Shown here in pieces: positions 8,181 through 16,066 of a stretch of 64,000 bases of DNA. This DNA comes from Pseudomonas chlororaphis (lineage in GTDB: Bacteria > Pseudomonadota > Gammaproteobacteria > Pseudomonadales > Pseudomonadaceae). The notes beneath the pieces were generated by a model. The model was given only the letters and a program-made list of their open reading frames with translations. It had not been told where the DNA came from and did not search any database. Numbering within the stretch: the stretch's first letter is position 1; the number at the start of each line of letters is the position of its first letter. Made by a program: the position numbers and the translations under genes. The stretch is from assembly GCF_003731765.1 (NCBI RefSeq), contig NZ_MOAL01000009.1, positions 62,001 through 126,000 of the forward strand. The letters are read 5' to 3'.

Positions 8181-9362
8181 TTACTCCAGGGCAGCGGCCG
8201 GGCCGAAGAACTCGTAACGGCTCTGCCGCTCCGGCACGCCCAGGGCTTTGAGATGCCCCTTGATCGCCGCCATAAAGCCTTTAGGGCCCAGGAAGTAGGC
8301 GTCCAGGTCACGCTGCTGGGGCAGCCATTGCGCCAGTTGCTCCTGGCTCAGCAGGCCCAGTTGGTCGGCCGCCGGGCTGACGCCGTCGTCCTCGGCGTAA
8401 CAGTAGAAGCGCTTGAGCTGGGGATGACGGGCGGCAAGCCCATCCACCCACTCACGAAACGCATGCACCCCGCCGTTGCGCGCGCAGTGGATAAAGTGCA
8501 CCGGGCGCTGGCTGGCCAGGGCCGCTTCGAGCATCGGCAGGGTCGGGGTGATACCCACGCCGCCGCTGATCAGCACCAGCGGCTTGTCGCCAGCAGCCAG
8601 GGTGAATTCCCCTGCTGGCGGGAACAGCTGGATCTGGGCGCCGACCTGTAACTGGTCATGCAGGTAGTTGGAGGCGCGGCCACCGGCTTCGCGCTTGACG
8701 CTGATACGGTACTGGCCGGCGTCGGAGAGGGCCGAGAGCGAATAGTTGCGGCGGATTTCCTCACCGCCCAGGAACAGCTGCAAGCCGATGTACTGCCCTG
8801 GCTCTGCCACCAGGATCGGGCCTTTGTCCGCAGGTTCGAAGTAGAACGACGTGATTTCCGCGCTTTCTTCCACCCGTTTGACCAGGGTGAAGGGCCGAGA
8901 CCCGCGCCATCCACCGGGGGCACTGGCCTTCTGCTCGTAAATGGCCGACTCGGCACCGATCAGGATATCCGCCAACTGCTGATAGGCCGCGCCCCAGGCC
9001 TGCATCACCTCGGGGGTGGCAATCTCGTCGCCCAGCACTTCAGAGATCGCCCGAAGCAGGCAGTGGCCGACAATCGGGTAGTGTTCCGGCAGGATCTGCA
9101 GGGCCACATGCTTGTTGATGATTTTCGCCACCAGGTCGCCCAGTTGATCCAACTGGTCGATGTGCCGGGCGTACATCAGCACCCCATTGGCCAGCGCCCG
9201 GGGCTGGTCGCCGCTGGCCTGGTGCGCCTGGTTGAACAGGGGCCGCACCTGCGGGTACTCGCTGAGCATCATCCGGTAGAAGTGGGTGATCAAGGCTTCA
9301 CCGCCGCTTTCCAGCAGGGGAACCGTGGATTTGATAATGGCGCGATCTTGGACGCTAAGCAT
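8181..9362 (-). CDS. hmp: Flavohaemoprotein / nitric oxide dioxygenase Hmp (Fhp)
   Basis: Cytosolic enzyme that oxidises NO to nitrate with NAD(P)H and oxygen. The 393-aa protein has an N-terminal globin domain with the expected active-site residues Tyr29, Gln53 and proximal His85, at the same positions as E. coli Hmp, then an FAD-binding barrel (RNYSLS around residue 205) and a NAD-binding domain (LISGGVGITPTLPML). It is divergent from a NorR-type activator gene, the arrangement known for fhp and fhpR in P. aeruginosa, and two likely activator sites lie in the shared upstream region. Confidence 0.97.
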   Translation of the reverse strand: MLSVQDRAIIKSTVPLLESGGEALITHFYRMMLSEYPQVRPLFNQAHQASGDQPRALANGVLMYARHIDQLDQLGDLVAKIINKHVALQILPEHYPIVGHCLLRAISEVLGDEIATPEVMQAWGAAYQQLADILIGAESAIYEQKASAPGGWRGSRPFTLVKRVEESAEITSFYFEPADKGPILVAEPGQYIGLQLFLGGEEIRRNYSLSALSDAGQYRISVKREAGGRASNYLHDQLQVGAQIQLFPPAGEFTLAAGDKPLVLISGGVGITPTLPMLEAALASQRPVHFIHCARNGGVHAFREWVDGLAARHPQLKRFYCYAEDDGVSPAADQLGLLSQEQLAQWLPQQRDLDAYFLGPKGFMAAIKGHLKALGVPERQSRYEFFGPAAALE

Positions 9363-9414
9363 AAGGACAACTCCTGGGCTTTTAGGTATCTAGCAGGTTG
9401 CCTTGCTCTAATCA

Positions 9415-9432
9415 GATTTCATGCCACTTAAA
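9415..9432 (-). promoter_or_regulatory. Candidate sigma-54 promoter of hmp
   Basis: On the minus strand TGGCATG-N4-CTGAT resembles the sigma-54 consensus TGGCACG-N4-TTGCW. The -24 element is good but the -12 GC is replaced by GA, so the match is weak. Its place, between the activator sites and the hmp start, is right for a NorR-type enhancer-dependent promoter. Confidence 0.35.
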
Positions 9433-9467
9433 AAACACATATAAATCATATATTTATAAAATAAATA

Positions 9468-9504
9468 GTCATTAAGACCACAGACGCTTTATAGTCAAAA
9501 CGAC
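9468..9504. promoter_or_regulatory. Two NorR/FhpR-type binding sites
   Basis: GTCATTAAGAC (9468-9478) and GTCAAAACGAC (9494-9504) each fit the GT-N7-AC core recognised by NorR. Their starts are 26 bp apart. They lie between hmp and the activator gene, about 105 to 140 bp from the hmp start codon, a normal distance for enhancer sites. I did not find a third copy such as E. coli norVW has. Confidence 0.65.
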
Positions 9505-9518
9505 CAACAGGAGTCTTT

Positions 9519-11078
9519 ATGACTGCAAAATCGTTGCTCACGACCCTGCTGCCCCTGGTGGCCGACCTGTCCCGCGAGCTGCCGGAAGGCGAACGCTACC
9601 GGCGCCTACTGGAAGCCATGCGCGCCCTGCTGCCCTGCGACGCCGCCGCGCTGCTGCGCCTCGACGGCGACTGCCTGGTCCCCCTGGCGGTGGACGGCTT
9701 GAGCACCGATACCCTGGGCCGACGCTTCAAGGTCAACGAGCACCCGCGCTTTGCCGCACTGCTAAGCAGCCCAGGCCCTATCCGTTTTGCCAGCGACAGC
9801 CCCCTGCCCGACCCCTATGACGGCTTAGTGGAGGGGCTCACCGAGCACCTGGAAGTCCACGACTGCATGGGCTGCCCGCTGTTTATCGACGAGCGCCCCT
9901 GGGGCCTGCTGACCCTTGACGCCCTGGACCCGCAGCGTTTCGAACCCATTGAACTGGACGCCCTGCAAGCCTTCGCCAGCCTGGCCGCGGCGACGGTCAA
10001 CGTCGCCGAACGCATTGAACGCCTGGCCCTGCGTGCCGAAGATGAACACCAGCGGGCCGAAGTCTATCGCCAGGCCAGCGGCCAGAACCGCGAGATGATC
10101 GGCCAGAGCAAGGCCCACAAACGCTTGCTGGAAGAAATCCAACTGGTAGGCGGCAGCGAGCTGACGGTGTTGATCACCGGTGAAACCGGGGTCGGCAAGG
10201 AGCTGGTGGCCCAAGCCATTCACGCCGCGTCGAACCGTGCCAGCCGCCCTATCATCAGCCTCAACTGCGCGGCCCTGCCCGACACCCTGGTGGAAAGCGA
10301 ACTCTTCGGCCATGTCCGCGGTGCCTTTACCGGCGCCACCGCCGACCGTCGCGGCAAATTCGAACTGGCCAATGGCGGCACCCTGTTTCTCGATGAGGTG
10401 GGCGAGTTGTCGCTGACGGTCCAGGCCAAGTTGCTGCGGGTTCTGCAAAGCGGCCAGCTACAGCGCCTGGGCTCGGACAAGGAACATCAAGTGGACGTGC
10501 GCCTGATTGCCGCCACCAACCGCGACCTGGCCGAAGAAGTGCGCAGCGGTCGTTACCGCGCCGACTTCTACCACCGCCTCAGCGTCTACCCGCTGCGGGT
10601 CCCGGCCCTGCGCGAACGCGGGCGCGATGTGTTGCTGCTCAGCGGCTATTTCCTCGAACAGAACCGCTCGCGCATGGGCCTGGGCAGCCTGCGCCTGAGC
10701 GCGGACGCGCAAGCGGCACTGCTGGCCTATGACTGGCCGGGGAACGTACGCGAACTGGAACACCTGATTGGCCGCAGCGCCCTCAAAGCCCTGGGCAATT
10801 GCCGAGAGCGACCGAAGATCCTCAGCCTGGATGCCAAGGACCTGGACCTGCCCCGCATCAGCGAGCAAGACTCCGCGACACCGGCCCTCCAGTTTGAAGC
10901 CACCAGCACAGCCCCCTTCCCTGGTGACCTGCGCCAGGCCACTGACGACTATCAACGCCACCTGATCAATACCTGCCTTGAACGGCACCAACACAACTGG
11001 GCCAGCACGGCCCGTGAGCTAGGCTTGGACAGGGCCAACCTCAGCCGCCTGGCCAAGCGCCTGGGCCTGCGCCGGTAA
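9519..11078 (+). CDS. norR: NorR-type NO-responsive sigma-54 activator (FhpR-like)
   Basis: A 519-aa enhancer-binding protein. An N-terminal GAF domain (about 20-170), which holds the NO-sensing iron in NorR, is followed by an AAA+ domain with Walker A GETGVGKE (221-228), the sigma-54 contact loop GAFTGA (268-273) and Walker B LFLDEVGE, then a Fis-type helix-turn-helix at the C terminus (ASTARELGLDRANLSRL). A ribosome site AGGAG precedes the ATG. Divergence from hmp implies that it activates hmp under NO; FhpR is the name of the P. aeruginosa counterpart. Confidence 0.92.
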   Translation: MTAKSLLTTLLPLVADLSRELPEGERYRRLLEAMRALLPCDAAALLRLDGDCLVPLAVDGLSTDTLGRRFKVNEHPRFAALLSSPGPIRFASDSPLPDPYDGLVEGLTEHLEVHDCMGCPLFIDERPWGLLTLDALDPQRFEPIELDALQAFASLAAATVNVAERIERLALRAEDEHQRAEVYRQASGQNREMIGQSKAHKRLLEEIQLVGGSELTVLITGETGVGKELVAQAIHAASNRASRPIISLNCAALPDTLVESELFGHVRGAFTGATADRRGKFELANGGTLFLDEVGELSLTVQAKLLRVLQSGQLQRLGSDKEHQVDVRLIAATNRDLAEEVRSGRYRADFYHRLSVYPLRVPALRERGRDVLLLSGYFLEQNRSRMGLGSLRLSADAQAALLAYDWPGNVRELEHLIGRSALKALGNCRERPKILSLDAKDLDLPRISEQDSATPALQFEATSTAPFPGDLRQATDDYQRHLINTCLERHQHNWASTARELGLDRANLSRLAKRLGLRR

Positions 11079-11115
11079 ACAGGCACCGCAAGACGACAGA
11101 AAGCCGGCTCGGCGC

Positions 11116-11142
11116 TAAAGCCAGCCCTGAATACGTCGATAA
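11116..11142 (+). promoter_or_regulatory. Sigma-28 (FliA) promoter of cheV
   Basis: TAAAGCCA-N11-GTCGATAA matches the flagellar sigma factor consensus TAAAGTTT-N11-GCCGATAA with exact spacing, the whole TAAAG core and 7 of 8 bases in the -10 element. It ends 61 bp before the cheV ATG on the same strand. Confidence 0.75.
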
Positions 11143-11203
11143 CCCGTTATCAATGGTTGTCCGTGGGTCGAGCCACACGCCAATTTTTCCCAAGAAGGTT
11201 TTT

Positions 11204-12106
11204 ATGTCCTCCAACAAAGCCCGCGCAGACTCTCTATCGCTTCTGCTGTTTACCTTGCGCAGCGGCAAGCTGATGGCGATCAACCTGCTGAAAGTCAGTG
11301 AAATCATCCCCTGCCCGCCGCTGACCAAGCTGCCGGAGTCCCACCCCCATGTGAAAGGCATCGCCACGCTGCGCGGTGCCTCACTGTCGGTGATCGACCT
11401 GAGCCGGGCCATTGGCGAACGCCCTCTGGAAGACCCGGACGGTGGCTGCCTGATCGTCACCGACGTCAGCCGTTCCAAGCAGGGTTTGCATGTGCAGGCG
11501 GTGAGCAAGATCGTCCACTGCCTGACCACCGATATTCGTCCACCGCCGTTCGGTTCCGGCGGCGTCAAGTCCTACATCACCGGCGTGACCCAGGTCGACG
11601 GCACCCTGGTGCAGGTACTAGATATCGAGAAAGTGATCCACGTGATCGCCCCCGCACAGATCGAAATGGCCCCCACTGAGCTGAACATGGAAGACGCCGA
11701 GGCCCTGGGCAACGCACGCATCCTGGTGGTGGATGACAGCCAGGTGGCGCTGGCGCAATCGGTGCACACCCTGCGCAACCTCGGCCTGCAATGCCACACT
11801 GCCCGCAGCGCAAGGGAAGCCATCGAGTGCCTGCTGGAACTGCAAGGCACGGCCAACGAGATCAACCTGATCGTCTCGGACATCGAGATGTCGGAAATGG
11901 ACGGCTACGCCCTGACCCGCACCCTGCGCGAGACCCCGGATTTCGCCCACCTCTACGTGTTGCTGCACACCTCCCTGGACAGCGCCATGAACAGCGAGAA
12001 GGCACGGCTGGCCGGGGCCAACGCGGTACTCACCAAGTTCTCGTCGCCTGAGCTGACCCGCTGCCTGATCGAGGCGGCCAAAACCATCGAGACCCAGAGC
12101 GCCTGA
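11204..12106 (+). CDS. cheV: Chemotaxis coupling protein CheV
   Basis: A 300-aa hybrid that couples receptors to CheA. Residues 10-155 form a CheW domain; residues 170-300 a receiver domain with acidic pair DD (LVVDDSQ) and phospho-acceptor Asp226 in LIVSDIEM. The open frame begins 17 codons earlier, but the ATG at 11204 gives the normal CheV N terminus (MSSNKARADSLSLLLFTLR). A sigma-28 promoter lies 61 bp upstream, so it should be expressed with the late flagellar and chemotaxis genes. The acetyltransferase gene follows after 3 bases. Confidence 0.95.
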   Translation: MSSNKARADSLSLLLFTLRSGKLMAINLLKVSEIIPCPPLTKLPESHPHVKGIATLRGASLSVIDLSRAIGERPLEDPDGGCLIVTDVSRSKQGLHVQAVSKIVHCLTTDIRPPPFGSGGVKSYITGVTQVDGTLVQVLDIEKVIHVIAPAQIEMAPTELNMEDAEALGNARILVVDDSQVALAQSVHTLRNLGLQCHTARSAREAIECLLELQGTANEINLIVSDIEMSEMDGYALTRTLRETPDFAHLYVLLHTSLDSAMNSEKARLAGANAVLTKFSSPELTRCLIEAAKTIETQSA

Positions 12107-12109
12107 ACC

Positions 12110-12592
12110 TTGGCCGAGGACTACTGCCTGCTGCTGCGGCGCGACCTGGCCCCGGTACTGCCCGCCCCAGATTGGCCGGCAGGTATCCAGCTCCAGCCCT
12201 ACCAGCCGCACCAGGCCGCGGCCGTGCACCAACTGCTGGTACTCGGCCAGGAAGAGGCCGGTGGCGACATGCCCACGCTTGACACCTGGCGCCAACAACT
12301 GGAACAGGACGCCGAATACGATCCGGCGCTGTGCTTTGTCGCGGTCGACGCCCAAGGTCCGGTGGCCGTTGCCCAGTGCTGGACCAGCGCCTACCTCAAG
12401 GACTTGGTGGTACACCCGCGAGCCCGCCGCCAGGGCTTGGGGCGAGCCTTGCTGCAGCACGTGTTCCAGGTGTTCCAGCAGCGTCGCGAAGGCTGGGTCG
12501 ACCTCAAGGTGAGGGAAGACAACCAGCCTGCCCGGCACCTGTATGCCAGCGCCGGCATGCGCTTGGTGCGGCGTGAACCGATCCCACGGTAA
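12110..12592 (+). CDS. GNAT family N-acetyltransferase
   Basis: A 160-aa protein with the acetyl-CoA loop RRQGLGRALL (motif A, preceded by the strand YLKDLVVHPRA) and the motif B region NQPARHLYASAGM, both typical of GNAT enzymes. The start appears to be TTG at 12110, three bases after the cheV stop; the first in-frame ATG would remove a third of the domain. No good ribosome site precedes it, so translation is probably coupled to cheV. Substrate unknown; co-transcription with cheV may only be positional. Confidence 0.8.
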   Translation: MAEDYCLLLRRDLAPVLPAPDWPAGIQLQPYQPHQAAAVHQLLVLGQEEAGGDMPTLDTWRQQLEQDAEYDPALCFVAVDAQGPVAVAQCWTSAYLKDLVVHPRARRQGLGRALLQHVFQVFQQRREGWVDLKVREDNQPARHLYASAGMRLVRREPIPR

Positions 12593-12648
12593 CCTTCGTC
12601 GCTGAGGCATACTGCCCGGCATCCAAGGGAACCCCGGGAAGCACCCAC

Positions 12649-12975
12649 ATGAAAAACCTCCTCGCCGCCCTCGCCTGCTCCTGCCTTCTGAGCCCGCTGG
12701 CACACGCCTCCAGCAGCGATGCCTGGGCCCAATATGACAAGGCGGTCATCGCCAGTTGCCTCAAGGCCAGCGGCCTGAAAAATCCCCAACCCAGCGGCCG
12801 TGCCGCGCAATTCGACGACAAGGTGGGCTACAGCGCCCTGCTACTACAGGGCCAGTACCCGCAAAAACACATGAAGGGCCAGAAAGGCATCGAGCTGTGC
12901 CTCTATCACAAAGCCAGCAAGACCGCCCATGTCAGCGAGTGGGACAGCATTGCCCCCACCCTGAAAGCCCGCTGA
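12649..12975 (+). CDS. Small secreted protein of unknown function, two cysteines
   Basis: A 108-aa protein with a clear signal peptide (MKNLLAALACSCLLSPLAHA, cleavage after AHA), leaving about 88 residues. The mature part has two cysteines, in IASCLKAS and IELCLYHK, which could form a disulfide in the periplasm, and ends in a conserved-looking VSEWDSIAPTLK. I do not recognise a named family. It has its own upstream spacer of 56 bases after the acetyltransferase gene. Confidence 0.7.
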   Translation: MKNLLAALACSCLLSPLAHASSSDAWAQYDKAVIASCLKASGLKNPQPSGRAAQFDDKVGYSALLLQGQYPQKHMKGQKGIELCLYHKASKTAHVSEWDSIAPTLKAR

Positions 12976-13067
12976 CTGGCGCACAACTTGCTTCGACACT
13001 GCTCTTCTCGCGTCGACCGCTGTAATCCCGGCGCGCCTATGGCTTTCCGATCACGGCTTTTCGCTCA

Positions 13068-13817
13068 ATGAATACACAGTTTTCCTGCGTCGGCTGCGGC
13101 AAGTGCTGCACCGACCATCACGTTCCCCTGACCCTCACGGAAGCCCGGGACTGGGCGACTGACGGCGGCCAGGTGATCGTCCTGGTGGAAGGGTTCCTGG
13201 GCAATGGCCTGGGGCTGCCGGTGGAACAGCGCGAACACGCCCAGCGCCGTTCCTGTATGGTGCCCAGCGGCCAGGCTCAAGCCTATGTGGCCATCACCTT
13301 TGCCGCCTTCAACCCGGGGCGCTGCCGGAATCTTGACGAAGAAAACCTGTGCCGCATCTACGAGCGACGGCCCTTGGTGTGCCGCATCTACCCGATGGAA
13401 ATCAATCCCCACATCCCCCTCAAGCCTGATGCCAAGGAATGCCCGCCCGAATCCTGGGAACAGGGCCCGCTGTTGATCCTCGCCGACCAGTTGGTGGACC
13501 AGCCCCTGGCCGAGTTGATCCAACGCTCGCGCCAGGCCGACCGTGACGACATCCCGTTCAAGGAAGCGATCTGCGCCGCACTCGGTATTCGGACCACGGC
13601 GCTCAAGGGCGACGGGTTTACCGCCTACCTGCCCAACATGCAGGCGCTGGCGATGGCCATCGACCAGGTCAAGACCCAAGCCTTGCCGGAAAGCCGCCAC
13701 GCCTGGCGCTTCCATGTTTCCGGTACGGACGTTGCCGAACAGGTCCTGGCGGCCGGGGCCGAGGTGACCCTGGACGCCGCGCTGGACTACACCTTCATAT
13801 CCCTGCGCGCGGCCTGA
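13068..13817 (+). CDS. YkgJ-family cysteine-cluster protein
   Basis: A 249-aa protein opening with the CxxCGxCC cluster (C7, C10, C13, C14) and a second cysteine set around GRCRNLDEENLCRIYERRPLVCRIYP. This is the pattern of the YkgJ family, thought to bind zinc or an iron-sulfur centre; biochemical role unknown. The family domain covers about the first 130 residues; the remaining 120 are less conserved. The ATG at 13068 has no good ribosome site, so the exact start is less sure than the frame. It is convergent with the chemoreceptor gene. Confidence 0.82.
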   Translation: MNTQFSCVGCGKCCTDHHVPLTLTEARDWATDGGQVIVLVEGFLGNGLGLPVEQREHAQRRSCMVPSGQAQAYVAITFAAFNPGRCRNLDEENLCRIYERRPLVCRIYPMEINPHIPLKPDAKECPPESWEQGPLLILADQLVDQPLAELIQRSRQADRDDIPFKEAICAALGIRTTALKGDGFTAYLPNMQALAMAIDQVKTQALPESRHAWRFHVSGTDVAEQVLAAGAEVTLDAALDYTFISLRAA

Positions 13818-13854
13818 GTTCCGGGCAGCCAGTGACGGCCGGCCGATGATCGGC

Positions 13855-15435
13855 CTAGCCGCGCTTGTGCCAGAACTCCTGGGCCAGTTGCCGCAGGTCT
13901 CCCGCCAGCCCAGCCACATCGCCTGAGTTGATGTGGCTCTGCTGCCCGGCACTGACCGTCACGTCGCAGGCCTGGCGAATGCCGATGATGTTGCGGTTGA
14001 TGTCCTCACTGACCGCACTCTGTTGCTCCACCGCCGAGGCGATTTGCAGGCTCATTTCAGTGATCTGGTTGACCCGCAGGCTGATGCCGTCCAGGGCCGC
14101 GGCCGCACGTTGGGCCTGATCCACACTGTTCTGCGCATGCTCGCTGCTCTGCTGCATGACCTGCACCGCGTCCCGCGCGCCGTTTTGCAGGGTGCTGATC
14201 ATGCGCTGGATTTCCTGGGTCGATTCCTGAGTACGCCGGGCCAGGCCGCGCACTTCATCGGCCACCACCGCGAAACCACGGCCCTGCTCACCAGCCCGGG
14301 CTGCCTCGATCGCCGCATTCAGCGCCAGTAAGTTGGTTTGCTCGGCGATGCTGCGAATCACCTCCAGCACCCCGGAAATATCCGCGCTGTGGCTTTCCAG
14401 TTGATGGATCACTTCGGTGGCACGGGCCAACTCCCCCGCCAGGTACTGCGCAGCGCTGCGGCTTTCGCCCACCAACTGATGGCCTTCGCGGGTTTCATTT
14501 TCAGCCTGGTCGGCGGTGCGCGAGGCTTGCTGGGCGTGGCTGGCGACTTCAGCCACACTGGCGGCCATTTGCTGGATGGCGGCGGCCACCTGGTCGGTTT
14601 CTGCCTGTTGCTCCAAGGTGCTGCGGTGGCTGTGCTGCAGGTGCTCGACCAATTGCGCGGCGTGCCCGGCCAGGCGCTGGGACGCATCGCCGATACGGCC
14701 GACCACGGCACCGACCTGGGCTTCCAGCATGTGCAGCGCGAATTCGATCTGCCCAACGCTATCCCCACGCCCGGTATAAAGCCTTTGGCTCAAAGGGTTG
14801 TCGGCAATGTCCAAGGCCCGCTCAGTCAGGCGCTTGAGGGGCCGCAACAGCAGCCCGACGCCCAAGGCACTGAGCCCGCTGCCGAGCCCCACCGCCAACA
14901 CCGTCGCCAGGGCCGACCCTGGCAGCAGCGCCGTCGCCAGCCCTTGGGAACCAACGAACGCCAGGCTCACCCAGCCCCAAAGCTTGAGCGACAGGGATAC
15001 AGATGGCAGCCGGCGCCAACGTGGCCCAGGCTTGAGCAGGCGCGCGTAGGCCTGTTCCGCTGCGGCTATCTGCCGGGTCGTGGGTTTGGTGCGCACCGAC
15101 TGGTACTCCACCGCCACACCGTCCCGGGTGACCGGGGTGACATAAGCGCTGACCCAATAATGGTCGCCATTCTTGCAGCGGTTTTTCACCAGCCCCATCC
15201 ATGAGCGCCCACTCTTGAGGGTTCGCCACATGTGGGCAAAAGCCGCAGGCGGCATGTCTGGATGGCGTAACAGATGGTGCGGCGAGCCCAGCAGCTCTTC
15301 CCGGCTGTAGCCGCTGATCCTGATGAAATCGGGATTGGCGTAGGTGATCGCGCTGGTCAGATCGGTGGTCGAGAGAATGTTCGCATCAGGGGCAAAATCC
15401 ACATTTCGCCCCGTTACCGGGAGATTGATCTTCAT
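13855..15435 (-). CDS. Aer-like PAS-domain methyl-accepting chemotaxis protein
   Basis: A 526-aa chemoreceptor. The N-terminal PAS domain (about 10-125) has the Aer-type sequence with RHPDMP and KNRCKNGDHYWVSAYV, pointing to redox or oxygen (energy) taxis. It is not periplasmic: two close hydrophobic segments (about 150-200) anchor it, then HAMP and a signalling domain with the hairpin tip EQTNLLALNAAIEAARAGEQGRGFAVVADEVR. No CheR-type pentapeptide at the C terminus (ends WHKRG). Whether it binds FAD like Aer or haem like Aer-2 is not clear. Confidence 0.92.
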   Translation of the reverse strand: MKINLPVTGRNVDFAPDANILSTTDLTSAITYANPDFIRISGYSREELLGSPHHLLRHPDMPPAAFAHMWRTLKSGRSWMGLVKNRCKNGDHYWVSAYVTPVTRDGVAVEYQSVRTKPTTRQIAAAEQAYARLLKPGPRWRRLPSVSLSLKLWGWVSLAFVGSQGLATALLPGSALATVLAVGLGSGLSALGVGLLLRPLKRLTERALDIADNPLSQRLYTGRGDSVGQIEFALHMLEAQVGAVVGRIGDASQRLAGHAAQLVEHLQHSHRSTLEQQAETDQVAAAIQQMAASVAEVASHAQQASRTADQAENETREGHQLVGESRSAAQYLAGELARATEVIHQLESHSADISGVLEVIRSIAEQTNLLALNAAIEAARAGEQGRGFAVVADEVRGLARRTQESTQEIQRMISTLQNGARDAVQVMQQSSEHAQNSVDQAQRAAAALDGISLRVNQITEMSLQIASAVEQQSAVSEDINRNIIGIRQACDVTVSAGQQSHINSGDVAGLAGDLRQLAQEFWHKRG

Positions 15436-15591
15436 GGAAAGCGCGCTCGTATTATTGGAAGAGTCTCGGCAGGGCTGCTGACTCTAAGCGCACTGATTCC
15501 ACAAATACTGATCCAGCTCAGGGTTAAAGCAATTAGCCATCATTGCTGGGAACTTCGGCAAACATGCGCCAATGCTCATCACCTGCAAGCG

Positions 15592-15843
15592 TTAGCGCTT
15601 GCCCATGGAGCGACGGGTGCCGGGTGGTGCAGCCCCTGGTGTCTTGGTATGGCCGTTGGTCGCGCCGTTCTTGTACCAAGGCTGCTGGGCGTTTTTCGCC
15701 TGGGCGAACGCCGACGGATTGAACGGAAACTTGAAGGCCGGGATGGCGGCACCGCCCTCAGCCTCGGCTGGGTGTTCGCTGGTCTCGGCAACCGGATCAG
15801 CGCTCAGGGCGTCGTCCACTGGCGGTTGTACAGGGGAATTCAT
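15592..15843 (-). CDS. Small hypothetical protein with basic, Gly/Pro-rich C terminus
   Basis: An 83-aa protein. The first half is acidic and Ala/Pro-rich; the second half reads FKFPFNPSAFAQAKNAQQPW and then a basic tail ending TRRSMGKR. GGAG stands 6 bases before the ATG, which supports translation. I recall similar short proteins in other pseudomonads but cannot name a family. It lies downstream of the RND adaptor's divergent promoter, with the chemoreceptor beyond it. Confidence 0.6.
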   Translation of the reverse strand: MNSPVQPPVDDALSADPVAETSEHPAEAEGGAAIPAFKFPFNPSAFAQAKNAQQPWYKNGATNGHTKTPGAAPPGTRRSMGKR

Positions 15844-16066
15844 GGAAGCTCCGGGGAGATAAAGAAGAACCGGGCCAAGGAACAGGCCACAGAAGGCGGC
15901 AGTATACCTGTGCGCTGCGGATCTTTAACCTGCGCCCATGCATTGGCTGACTTTGCTGACAGCGCTGACAGGTAGCCGTCACGTTGCTGACCGGGTTGGC
16001 ACGCTATAAACAAGCCATTGCTATTGGCCGTTCCCCGACTTCAATTGCCCCCGGCGCTCTACTTCC

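Noticed and set aside
15436..15500. Sigma-28-like GCCGAGAC upstream of the Aer-like receptor
   Set aside because: The matching TAAA element is missing at the required distance, so the match is not convincing.
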